In this document: piece by piece, positions 1-7,300 of the stretch
How positions within the stretch are numbered: position 1 is the first letter of the stretch
Layout of the letters: each line of letters starts with the position of its first letter
The notes under the pieces: generated by a model
The model's input: only the letters and a program-made list of their open reading frames with translations
The model's database searches: none
Told to the model about the DNA's origin: nothing
NCBI GenBank assembly: GCA_002428485.1
Contig: DIWM01000032.1
Span: forward strand, 1 to 15,948
Reading direction: 5' to 3'
Origin: Deltaproteobacteria bacterium UBA6106
GTDB taxonomy: Bacteria; Desulfobacterota; Syntrophorhabdia; Syntrophorhabdales; Syntrophorhabdaceae
Length of the DNA stretch: 15,948 nt
Made by a program: the position numbers and the translations under genes

Positions 1-897
1 ATGGAGCACATCGAGGAGGCCGGCATCCATTCCGGGGACAGCGCCTGCGCATTGCCCCCCTATTCCCTGAACGACGAGGCTATTGAGAAGATCAAGCTCT
101 ATACCTATCAGCTCGCGAAAGAGCTGAACGTGATCGGCCTTATGAATATCCAGTATGCGGTGAAGAATGACGTCGTCTATGTTCTGGAGGTAAATCCGCG
201 GGCGAGCAGGACGATCCCTTTTGTCAGCAAGGCCACAGGAGTGCAGTGGGCGAAGGTTGCCGCGAAACTCATGACGGGCATGAAATTAAAAGACCTCGGT
301 ATCGAGAGCGAAGTAGAGATAAAACATATAGCCGTGAAAGAGTCTGTCTTTCCTTTTAACAGGTTTGCCGGTATTGACACGGTCCTTGGCCCGGAAATGA
401 AATCGACAGGCGAGGTCATGGGCATCGATCTCACTTTTGGGGCAGCCTTCTGCAAGTCGCAACTGGGTGCAGGGCAAGACCTTCCTTCTGAAGGCAATGT
501 CTTTGTGAGCGTGAAGAACAAGGACAAGAGGAATATCGTCTTCATTGCGAAGAAGTTATCCGATCTTGGTTTTAAGATCTGTGCGACGAAAGGGACAGGC
601 AAGGTACTTGTCAATAACGGGATGGAAGTAAAGTTTATCAACAAGGTATCAGAAGGAAGGCCGCACATCGTCGATATAATAAAGAACGGGGAGATCCGCT
701 TTATCATCAATACGCCCAGCGGAAGAAACCCGAAGATGGATGAGGTCCTCATTCGTGCAAGCGCCGTCCAGTACAGGATTCCCTATACAACGACCCTGTC
801 AGGCGCCCAGGCAGTTGTCAACGCCATCGAAAGCATGAAGAAAGGAACTATCAAGATAAAGGCACTGCAGGATTACTATAAACCAGCTCATAGCTGA
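1..897 (+). CDS. carB: Carbamoyl-phosphate synthase large subunit, C-terminal part (gene cut by window start)
   Basis: This is the last 298 residues of the large subunit that makes carbamoyl phosphate from bicarbonate, ATP and glutamine-derived ammonia for pyrimidine and arginine synthesis in the cytoplasm. The family is about 1070 residues, so roughly 770 residues lie upstream; the ATG at position 1 is an internal Met in the conserved MEHIEEAGIHSGDS segment. The end of the second ATP-grasp domain is visible, with EVNPRAS at residues 63-69 followed by the conserved RTIPFVSKATG. An MGS-like allosteric domain covers about residues 166-277, including KGTG (197-200) and VSEGRPHI (216-223). The final residues (PAHS and the stop) are written in a 7-bp repeat array, so the extreme C-terminus may have been altered by insertion of that element. 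No frameshift is seen. Identification is by well-conserved motifs. Confidence 0.97.
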   Translation: MEHIEEAGIHSGDSACALPPYSLNDEAIEKIKLYTYQLAKELNVIGLMNIQYAVKNDVVYVLEVNPRASRTIPFVSKATGVQWAKVAAKLMTGMKLKDLGIESEVEIKHIAVKESVFPFNRFAGIDTVLGPEMKSTGEVMGIDLTFGAAFCKSQLGAGQDLPSEGNVFVSVKNKDKRNIVFIAKKLSDLGFKICATKGTGKVLVNNGMEVKFINKVSEGRPHIVDIIKNGEIRFIINTPSGRNPKMDEVLIRASAVQYRIPYTTTLSGAQAVVNAIESMKKGTIKIKALQDYYKPAHS

Positions 898-1061
898 TAG
901 CTCATGGCTCATAGCGAAAAAACCGTAATTCGTGAGGGGAAAAACCGTTATCCACTGCCTTTATGCGGGGAAAGGCCCGACTCAAACGCTTATCATAGTC
1001 GAAGATTATGGTTTAAAGTTTTGGTTCTGCCATGAGCTATCAGCCATGAGCCATGAGCTGG
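885..1061. repeat. Inverted arrays of 7-bp repeats (element A) between convergent genes
   Basis: The left arm reads agctcat, agctgat, agctcat, ggctcat (885-912). The right arm reads catgagc, tatcagc, catgagc, catgagc (1031-1058), which is the same heptad family in inverted orientation. The ccagctcat at 883-891 is matched exactly by the inverted copy at 1053-1061. The roughly 118-bp centre has no recognisable gene. The arms could pair as a long imperfect hairpin and act as a two-way terminator for carB and the converging small gene. The left arm overlaps the carB stop codon and the right arm ends 2 bp from the stop of the minus-strand gene. Similar heptads occur at 4058 and 13682. It could be a small non-autonomous mobile or REP-like element; no terminal duplication was seen. 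Confidence 0.75.
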
Positions 1062-1062
1062 T

Positions 1063-1215
1063 TTACTTAATGTCTTTCAGCTTTCGCTTGACGATCTTTC
1101 CCTTGTCTTTGGGAAAGTCTGTTTTGATATAAACGTTTTTTTGAAAAACCTTTTCTATGGTGCCTTCCATCTCTTTCTTTGCAAAGGTAAACGTAACCTT
1201 ATCTCCTGCTTTCAT
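1063..1215 (-). CDS. Small basic beta-rich hypothetical protein (50 aa)
   Basis: This 50-residue reading frame starts MKAGDKVTFTFAKKEMEG and ends KRKLKDIK. It is strongly basic (about 15 Lys/Arg) and has alternating hydrophobic strands (KVTFTF, TIEKVF, NVYIKT), which suggests a small SH3/KOW-like barrel that might bind nucleic acid. That fold is an inference and no named family is claimed. The start is supported by a ggggga ribosome-binding sequence just before the ATG and by coupling: the stop codon of the upstream fmdB-type gene directly abuts this ATG (TAAATG). It is therefore almost certainly translated from the same message as fmdB. Its stop lies 2 bp from the right arm of repeat element A. 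Coding use is supported by the coupling and a compact domain-like composition, not by recognised homology. Confidence 0.75.
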   Translation of the reverse strand: MKAGDKVTFTFAKKEMEGTIEKVFQKNVYIKTDFPKDKGKIVKRKLKDIK

Positions 1216-1524
1216 TTATCCCCCGGCTGATTCTGCATGCGTTGCCTCAGATTTTGTTTCAGTTTTGGTTTCTGCAACTGTCTCTGTTTTCTCTTCCTTT
1301 TTCTCTGTGTGTTTCGCGCCATTCTTGCCATTTACCGAGTCTACCGGTTTTTTATAATCCGTTACATACCAGCCGGTGCCTTTCAGATGGAACGCGCATG
1401 GCGATATGATCTTCTGCATTGTGCCTTTGCACATTGGGCATTTTGTCAAGGGCTCTTCAGAGATTTTTTGGAATATTTCAAATACCTTTCCGCATTCCGT
1501 ACATTCATATTCATAGATAGGCAT
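1216..1524 (-). CDS. FmdB-family zinc-ribbon regulatory protein
   Basis: The 102-residue protein begins MPIYEYECTECGK, the hallmark opening of the FmdB/CxxC_CXXC_SSSS family. Two CxxC knuckles (C8/C11 and C29/C32) would bind one zinc ion, and a fifth Cys sits at residue 43 in a SPCAFHLKGTGWY segment typical of the family. From about residue 70 the tail is low-complexity Lys/Glu/Thr/Ala and probably disordered. The family was first seen with formamide/amide-metabolism genes as a putative regulator, but its biochemical role is not settled. A ggagga sequence lies 7 nt before the ATG, and a sigma70-like promoter lies upstream. The downstream 50-aa gene is directly coupled. Family assignment is firm and function is open. 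Confidence 0.93.
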   Translation of the reverse strand: MPIYEYECTECGKVFEIFQKISEEPLTKCPMCKGTMQKIISPCAFHLKGTGWYVTDYKKPVDSVNGKNGAKHTEKKEEKTETVAETKTETKSEATHAESAGG

Positions 1525-1558
1525 AAAAGTCCTCCAAAAAATATCCGTTAACGGTAAT

Positions 1559-1588
1559 AATATAATGCCAATGATCTCCGCTCGTCAA
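1559..1588 (-). promoter_or_regulatory. Sigma70-type promoter for the fmdB operon
   Basis: On the minus strand, TTGACG (1583-1588) and TATATT (1559-1564) are separated by 18 bp. Transcription would start near 1552, giving a short leader of about 28 nt that contains the ggagga ribosome-binding site of the FmdB-type gene. A 10-bp palindrome (ccgttaacgg, 1545-1554) sits at the predicted start and could be an operator. Confidence 0.6.
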
Positions 1589-1641
1589 GGGATTAATGTG
1601 AAACAATTAAGGTAAAGTTATACAAAATTGCACAAAACTCC

Positions 1642-1671
1642 TTGACATTAAAGCAAATGTTTTAATACAAT
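1642..1671 (+). promoter_or_regulatory. Sigma70-type promoter for the phosphodiesterase gene
   Basis: A consensus -35 TTGACA (1642-1647) and a -10 TACAAT (1666-1671) are separated by 18 bp. The expected start is near 1678, only about 5 nt before the ATG at 1683, and there is no Shine-Dalgarno sequence in between. The transcript would be nearly leaderless. The promoter is divergent from the fmdB promoter about 55 bp away. Confidence 0.65.
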
Positions 1672-1682
1672 TCATACTTAAG

Positions 1683-2447
1683 ATGAAAATCAAGATACTT
1701 GGCTGTTACGGTAATTACATAGGAAAATACCGGGCAACGTCCTTTCTCATTAATGACACGACGCTTCTCGACGCGGGAACGGTTACCGAGGTCCTTAATG
1801 ACGAGGCGCTGAAAAAGATCAAACAGGTATTAGTGACCCATACTCATATCGATCACGTAAAGGGCCTTTTCCCCTTTGTTGACGAGCTTGCCATGATGGG
1901 AGACTACTCAATTGAGCTGATCAGCGTAAAGCAGATACTCGAGATCATAGCGCAGAATCTTTTGAACAACCTTATCTGGCCGGATTTTACCGTTATCCCT
2001 TCGGAGCACAAAGGGATCATCAAACCTCATGAGATACCGATGGAGCAGGTATCCTCGATCGATAACATTACCGTTGAACCTGTCTTGATGACGCACACGG
2101 TTTTCACGGTAGGCTATATCGTGAAGGAGGGCAAGAAGGGTTTTATGTTTACCGCTGATACAGGACCCACGAAGAGGTTCTGGGAGGTGGCCGGCAAGAC
2201 AAAGGGCATAGAGTTTATCATATCGGACGTCTCATTCCCGAACAGATTAAGCAGGCTGGCGAAGATATCAGGGCACATGACAACAGCAATGCTTGCCGAG
2301 CACATTGATAGGTACGGTCTCGGCAAAATGCCGATCTATGTTACACACATAAAGCCAATCTTTCTCGAGGAGATACATCGGGAGCTGGATGCCCTCAAGA
2401 GGGACAATATTAAATTGCTCAAACAGGGTTCAACGATAACCGTATAG
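1683..2447 (+). CDS. MBL-fold 3',5'-cyclic-nucleotide phosphodiesterase (class II type)
   Basis: The 254-residue cytoplasmic protein of the metallo-beta-lactamase fold carries the metal ligands of the class: HTHIDH (H53, H55, D57, H58), H138, D159 in FTADTGPT, and H222. The opening IKILGCYG and the LLDAGTVTEVL segment are what I recognise from bacterial proteins annotated as class-II cyclic-nucleotide phosphodiesterases, which hydrolyse cAMP/cGMP. The PDEase_II signature is only partly met (HxHIDHVKG, Ile for Leu), so an RNase Z-like or other phosphodiesterase activity is the main alternative. No signal peptide is present. The start follows a good promoter but lacks a ribosome-binding site. 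The gene for the TPR-barrel protein follows after 54 bp on the same strand, so co-transcription is possible. An adenylate cyclase gene lies 11.4 kb away in the same window, which fits cyclic-nucleotide turnover. Confidence 0.82.
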   Translation: MKIKILGCYGNYIGKYRATSFLINDTTLLDAGTVTEVLNDEALKKIKQVLVTHTHIDHVKGLFPFVDELAMMGDYSIELISVKQILEIIAQNLLNNLIWPDFTVIPSEHKGIIKPHEIPMEQVSSIDNITVEPVLMTHTVFTVGYIVKEGKKGFMFTADTGPTKRFWEVAGKTKGIEFIISDVSFPNRLSRLAKISGHMTTAMLAEHIDRYGLGKMPIYVTHIKPIFLEEIHRELDALKRDNIKLLKQGSTITV

Positions 2448-2501
2448 ATATAGAAATGAAAAAAGTTACGATAAAGGAATAATTCCGGGGGTGACAAAAC
2501 A

Positions 2502-4052
2502 ATGAAATGGTATGCCGTATTTTTTATCGGTGTTTTTGCCTTGGTCTCATTTGCCGGTTCTGCGGGCGCCCAGTCTCAGTTCGAGCTGGGCATGAAGGAG
2601 TTCCGCGACGAGAACTACGAGGAGGCGCTCGTACATTTCCTTGAGGCCAGAAAGGCCGAGCCCACATCAAGCACCGTGGCGTTCTACACGGGTCTCACCT
2701 ATAAGATCATAGAGCAGTACAAAGAAGCCGTCCCTTATCTCAGGGACGCAGTGACCTTTACCCCCCGGATCAAAGAGGCCCTTGTGGAGCTCATCGATGT
2801 GCTCTATCAGACCGACAACATAAAAGAGGCAAAGGAATGGGTGGATGTGGGTGAGAAGGAAGGGATCCAGCCAGGCCGCATCCAGTTCCTGAAGGGGCTC
2901 GTATATTTGAAGGACAAGAAATATCCCGAGGCGATCTCAGGTTTTGAAAAGGCAAAGGAGCTCGACCCATCGCTGGCGCAGCTTGCCGAGTTCCAGATAG
3001 CGAGCGCCAATATGCAGGCGGGACAATACAAAGAGGCGCAGAATCGCTTCAAGAGGGCGGCCAGCGTCGACCCTACAACCGATATGGCAACGATGGCAAG
3101 GGATTACGACAAGGCCCTGGCGGAAAAGTTCGAACGGGAGCGGCCGTGGAGGTTTAGCGTAGGGCTTGGTTATAAATATGATACCAACTTGGTGGCAAAA
3201 CCGGGGGGAGGCCCCGTCGCCGATGCGATCTCGAACGAGAGCGACTACGCAGCGAACATGACGGCGAGGATCTCCTATACCTTCCCGTTTTCTTTTAAAA
3301 CACCTTATAACCTTACCATCCAATACTCCATCAACGCCGACAGGTACATGCAGCGTGATGACTACAACAGCATGACCAATACTTTGAGCTTTATACCGGG
3401 ATACAATTTTGAGAAGTTTTCTCTAAGCATGCCGGTAACGATACTCTATAACTGGCTGCAGCGGGAAAAGGGCACTGATTTTACCCAGAGCACGGGCTGG
3501 TACAGCGATACAAAATATATGCGGTACTACAGCATTATGCCGACATTGAGATATATGTTAACCCAGAACAGCATAGCGGAATTCTCAATCGGCTACACGG
3601 AAAAATATTATTTTATTGCGCCGCTGACCGCTCCGGAGGAACGTGACGGCAGGCTTTATAATGCAAGTATCGGGTATACCTACTTTTTTTATGATGGAAG
3701 GGGTTTTGTCAACCTGAAATATACCTACGGACAGGATAATACGATCGGTGACAACTGGGCAAACAAAGAGCACCGGTGGGGAATGAACCTTCTCTATCCG
3801 CTCTGGTGGAAGCCTCTCAAGCTCCAGGTCTCAAGCGAGGCGGCGTTCACAAACTACATCTTCCCGAATGCTACATTCGACGGTATGACACGAAGGAACG
3901 ATACCTACAATACCTCCCTCGGACTTGTCTATGAGCTTGGCAAAGGCACCGACATTACCGCACAGTACACGTATATCAGGGATAAAAGCAATATATCGAC
4001 CTATGACTATACGCGGGAGATCTTTTCACTGGGGATCGAGTACCGGTATTAA
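2502..4052 (+). CDS. TPR protein with C-terminal 14-strand outer-membrane barrel (Slam-like)
   Basis: A signal peptide covers residues 1-23 (cleavage after AGA, before QSQ). Tetratricopeptide-like helical repeats fill about residues 25-210; clear A-B helix units are at 27-58, 59-91, 127-157 and 162-192. From about residue 215 the protein is a beta-barrel: I count about 14 amphipathic strands, the first with a YDTN motif (226-229), and the last ends in FSLGIEYRY with the terminal aromatic residue expected by the BAM machinery. This layout (periplasmic TPR, then a 14-strand barrel, about 500 residues) matches Slam / DUF560 translocators of the type XI secretion system, although identity to that family cannot be proved by eye. 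The ggggg ribosome-binding sequence lies about 10 nt before the ATG. The next gene encodes a giant secreted protein, so a translocator-cargo pair is plausible. A plain TPR-porin is the alternative. Confidence 0.8.
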   Translation: MKWYAVFFIGVFALVSFAGSAGAQSQFELGMKEFRDENYEEALVHFLEARKAEPTSSTVAFYTGLTYKIIEQYKEAVPYLRDAVTFTPRIKEALVELIDVLYQTDNIKEAKEWVDVGEKEGIQPGRIQFLKGLVYLKDKKYPEAISGFEKAKELDPSLAQLAEFQIASANMQAGQYKEAQNRFKRAASVDPTTDMATMARDYDKALAEKFERERPWRFSVGLGYKYDTNLVAKPGGGPVADAISNESDYAANMTARISYTFPFSFKTPYNLTIQYSINADRYMQRDDYNSMTNTLSFIPGYNFEKFSLSMPVTILYNWLQREKGTDFTQSTGWYSDTKYMRYYSIMPTLRYMLTQNSIAEFSIGYTEKYYFIAPLTAPEERDGRLYNASIGYTYFFYDGRGFVNLKYTYGQDNTIGDNWANKEHRWGMNLLYPLWWKPLKLQVSSEAAFTNYIFPNATFDGMTRRNDTYNTSLGLVYELGKGTDITAQYTYIRDKSNISTYDYTREIFSLGIEYRY

Positions 4053-4057
4053 TGAAA

Positions 4058-4078
4058 AGTTCATGGTTGATTGTTCAT
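4058..4078. repeat. Solo 7-bp repeat array (element C)
   Basis: Three heptads, agttcat, ggttgat and tgttcat, begin 6 bp after the stop codon of the TPR-barrel gene. The first 14 bases are identical to 13689-13702 in element B. No inverted partner array was seen nearby, so this may be a decayed or half element. Confidence 0.6.
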
Positions 4079-4112
4079 AGAGATCAAATTTTTGAAACAT
4101 GACCTTTATTAC

Positions 4113-4140
4113 TTGACTTTTCTCAAATGGATAGTATAAT
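4113..4140 (+). promoter_or_regulatory. Sigma70-type promoter for the giant FecR-repeat gene
   Basis: TTGACT (4113-4118) and a perfect TATAAT (4135-4140) are separated by 16 bp. The start would be near 4147, leaving a leader of about 180 nt. The imperfect dyad gttatacgtaatac (core tacgta) overlaps the predicted start and could bind a regulator. Confidence 0.7.
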
Positions 4141-4146
4141 ATTGTT

Positions 4147-4326
4147 ATACGTAATACCTTGTATTTGCTAAAGAAATAAAAAGCAGTCAATAGTGGTGGG
4201 ACACTTGCAGACTCACATCCAGGATCATCAATCGAAACTGATAGAATATCTTCATCTTGTTTCGCTGCCACCGTTGCAAAGATTTATGACGATAAAATTA
4301 AAATTTTATAAAGAGAGGTACCAATC
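4147..4326 (+). promoter_or_regulatory. Long, possibly structured 5' leader of the giant gene
   Basis: If transcription starts at the promoter above, about 180 nt precede the ATG. The segment agtggtgg (4192-4199) can pair with ccaccgtt (4268-4275) as eight pairs including two G-U wobbles, and gtca (4186-4189) with tgac (4287-4290) just outside. The ribosome-binding site gagagg (4313-4318) lies 8 nt before the ATG. I could not match the leader to a known riboswitch class. Control of translation here is an inference. Confidence 0.35.
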
Positions 4327-4330
4327 ATGA
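4286..4330 (+). CDS. Possible 14-aa leader peptide overlapping the giant gene start
   Basis: An ATG at 4286 opens a 14-codon frame (MTIKLKFYKERYQS) whose TGA stop at 4328-4330 overlaps the ATG of the giant gene in an ATGA arrangement typical of translational coupling. The frame reads through the ribosome-binding site of the giant gene. There is no convincing Shine-Dalgarno sequence before it, and AT-rich leaders often hold such frames by chance, so it may not be translated. Confidence 0.25.
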   Translation: MTIKLKFYKERYQS

Positions 4331-7300
4331 AGACTCACATCTCCCTTAACAAGGTCTTCTGGTCGTTTCTCATCATTACTTTCCTCGCCGGCAGCCTTGC
4401 CTTTGCTGCCCCCGTAGGTAAGGTTACTGCTATTCAGGGCCGTGTCGATGTCCTGAAGACAGGTAAGAATGTCGCTACCCCTGTTTCGCTCGGCGCCCCC
4501 GTAGACATCGGCGATATCTACCGGGCAAAGACGAAAAGCAAGGCAGAGATCACCTTCGTGAACAACAATATCCTGAGGATCGGCCAGGCGTCACGCGTCG
4601 AGATCAAGGAGTACATGGTACAGGGAGAGAAAAGCACCGGCGTTATCCGCCTACACAGAGGGAGAGTGCAGGCAGTTGCAGGTGAAGACTTTGTCAAACG
4701 GGCAGCAGCCCTTGCGGAAGGCAACCGCTTTGAGGTACATACCCCCAACGCCGTTGCCGGGATCAGGGGCACCAACATGCTCGTCTCCCACGCCAGCGGC
4801 GCAACGACAGTCATCTTTATATCAGGACAGGGGTATCTCTACAACCCGCAGATCCCTGCGAGAGTTGTCCCCGTTGTGGCGGGATTCATGTCCGTTGTTA
4901 CCTCAGCAAACACCCCGCCGACAGCGCCAAAACAGGCAAGTCAGAACCAGATCAACAATGCCCTCCAGCAGGTCGCGCCGACCGGAACTGGTGATGGCGG
5001 GTCCGGCGGAGGAGCAGGCGCAGGCACCGGTACAGGCGGAGGCGCAGGCACCGGTACAGGCGCAGGCACCGGTACAGGGACAGGAGACGGGCAAGAGGGC
5101 CTGCCGCCGGAACCCCCAAAAGTAGTGGTTGTAGTGATCCCTGATCCGCCGCCGCCGCCGCCGCCCCCGCCACCAGCGCCACCCGCGCCGCAGGAAGGGA
5201 TAAACCTTACGGGAACATTGGGAGGCTTGCCCTTTGAAGGGGGCGGGACTCTATCGGATACCACCCTCACCGCCAATATACCTGCCGGCGGTACGGGCAC
5301 AATATCGGCATCGGGGACAGTGACCGGAGATACGGGCACAACGCATTCGGGTAACGCAACAGGAACATCAGACAAGGGCGGCGCCTTCCTCGGCTATACG
5401 CCGGGCGTGCAGGGTTCATGGCTGAACCGCCTCTCCTTCCTCTACCTTGAAGGCGGAAGCCTCTATTTCCTCACAGGCGATGCGCCGGGAACGTTTGACG
5501 GCACCATCTTTTCCTTTAGCGGAAGCCTGGCAAGGAGCGGCCCCGTAGGAACCATCACCCCAACACCCGAGGAAGGGCAGACCCTTCTTGATTGGTTTAA
5601 CTCCACAACGCCGTATTTTCTACCGCCCGAACTTTTCCCGACCGCTACCTCATTCACGGTCAGCGACTCGGGGATAGTGATCACCCCTTCGGACAGAACT
5701 GCATTGGGCGGATACCGGGTCACCAACGAAGGCAATAAGGCGGCCTTCACATCGGATATCTATAAGGGGACCTTTGGCACAACGGAAACTCCATCACTCC
5801 CTTATCTCGGACACACAGGGATTGACCAATACGGGATCGGTCCCTTTTCATATACTCACGATGCGACAAACCACAAGTTCACGATTGATGCGAACCTCGA
5901 TTTCATCGGCGTTGACCCGCAGATCGGGCCGTACCTCGGCACATACTCAATGAGATACCTAGGGATGTATGATGTAGACATATTCAGGATGTCGGGTGCC
6001 GGCAACAGCGTGATCACCCATGCAAATTTCTTCGGCGACTGGGGCGGCGAAGGCGAGGGGCCCGGCTTCTCCCTCTATTACAATGACAGCGGCATGATGA
6101 TGCTCGCGGGAGAAGACACCGGCTACTTTGGCGGTACGACCCCTCCATGGACAAGCCCCGCGAGCTTTACCGCCATCGGTATTTATGACTTAGACCCGGC
6201 TGATAAGCCCCACTATCTGATGAATACCTATATCTCAGGTTCCACCACGGAGGGTGTACCGGTAGGCGGATCAATAGAAGGATACGCCGGTGCCATATGG
6301 AAAGGCGGGGATTCCTCAACCGCAGGCACCGTATCAGACGGAACCCTGCGGGCAGTATACGTAAGCACGCCCGACGGCAACGGATACGTTACCGCTGGTG
6401 TCATGAAGAGTGATGCCTCCGGTGCCTACTATCCTTTTTCGACCGGTTCCGAGATGTGGAAGATAGGCGGTACTCTTACCCCCACGCCTTACGTGACAGT
6501 CCTCGATCCGTACAGCCTTTCATATGAATCTGGAGATATATCGGCTGGTGGGTTATCGGGTGACTTTGGCGGTACGGGCTATATCTTCTCCTCATACATT
6601 GGTGGCCAGACCATATTCCTCAATGTCTCCGGGCAATCCCTGCCCTTTGGTGTCATAAACATAAAATTTACCGGTTCCGAAGGCTACGAGAACTACTATG
6701 ATGAGAAACCAACGGGCAATCCGGCGTGGAGCGCGAAGATCGGCGCCTATGCACAATTTGCCTCAAACTATGGCTGGGGTTACCTGATCGCAGATGCAAT
6801 CGGCACCTGGACTGATACCGGGGAGATAACGGGCAACGTGACGGGAAAGGCGATGACGCCTTTACGTATGTATGACGTGGAGGGAAGGTTCTCCGGCGTT
6901 AACTCTTATTCCTACGACTGGATAGGCCAGGTGATAGGCAGCTATTACCATGGCACAGACCTTAAGTTTTTCAGCCATTTCGATGCAGACATGCTTGATG
7001 CGGTGAACGATGACGGAATAGGGTTCGAGTACCTCTCATCCCTGTCGGGTTATTTTGGAGGGACGGCGAGCCTCTGGAGCGGAAGCAACATCCCGGTTTC
7101 GATCATGGGTTTTGTGGGCGCATCCTGCCTCTGGTACACCTCTTCGCCCATATATAGTTTCAATGTGTCTACCGAAAGTAAGAAGACCTATGATGGAGGA
7201 GCCTATTACGGCCTTGCCGGAGGGAACGAATACGCCTTCAAGGATATAGTGAGCACGAAGACCCTCGAAGGCAAGTTCGTCGCACTCTATATTGACCCGA

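Noticed and set aside
177..752. Open frame of 191 codons antisense to carB
   Set aside because: It lies wholly inside conserved carB sequence and resembles no protein I know.
885..1061. CRISPR-like repeats
   Set aside because: The units are only 7 bp, tandem without spacers and inverted between arms; no cas genes are present.
1600..1640. CRP-binding site near the divergent promoters
   Set aside because: Only half-site-like tgtga at 1597-1601 is present, without a matching tcaca at the correct spacing.
4026..4271. Minus-strand frame of 81 codons across the leader of the giant gene
   Set aside because: It runs against a strong + strand promoter, overlaps the barrel gene end and the heptad array, and has no ribosome-binding site.
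4147..4326. Cyclic-di-GMP or other riboswitch in the leader
   Set aside because: I compared it by eye with the c-di-GMP-I core and did not find the conserved joining sequences; only a generic helix is visible.
4327..4900. FecR-type anti-sigma regulator of an iron-uptake system
   Set aside because: There is no sigma factor gene, no inner-membrane helix after a cytoplasmic domain, and no TonB receptor nearby; the FecR domain follows a cleavable signal peptide.
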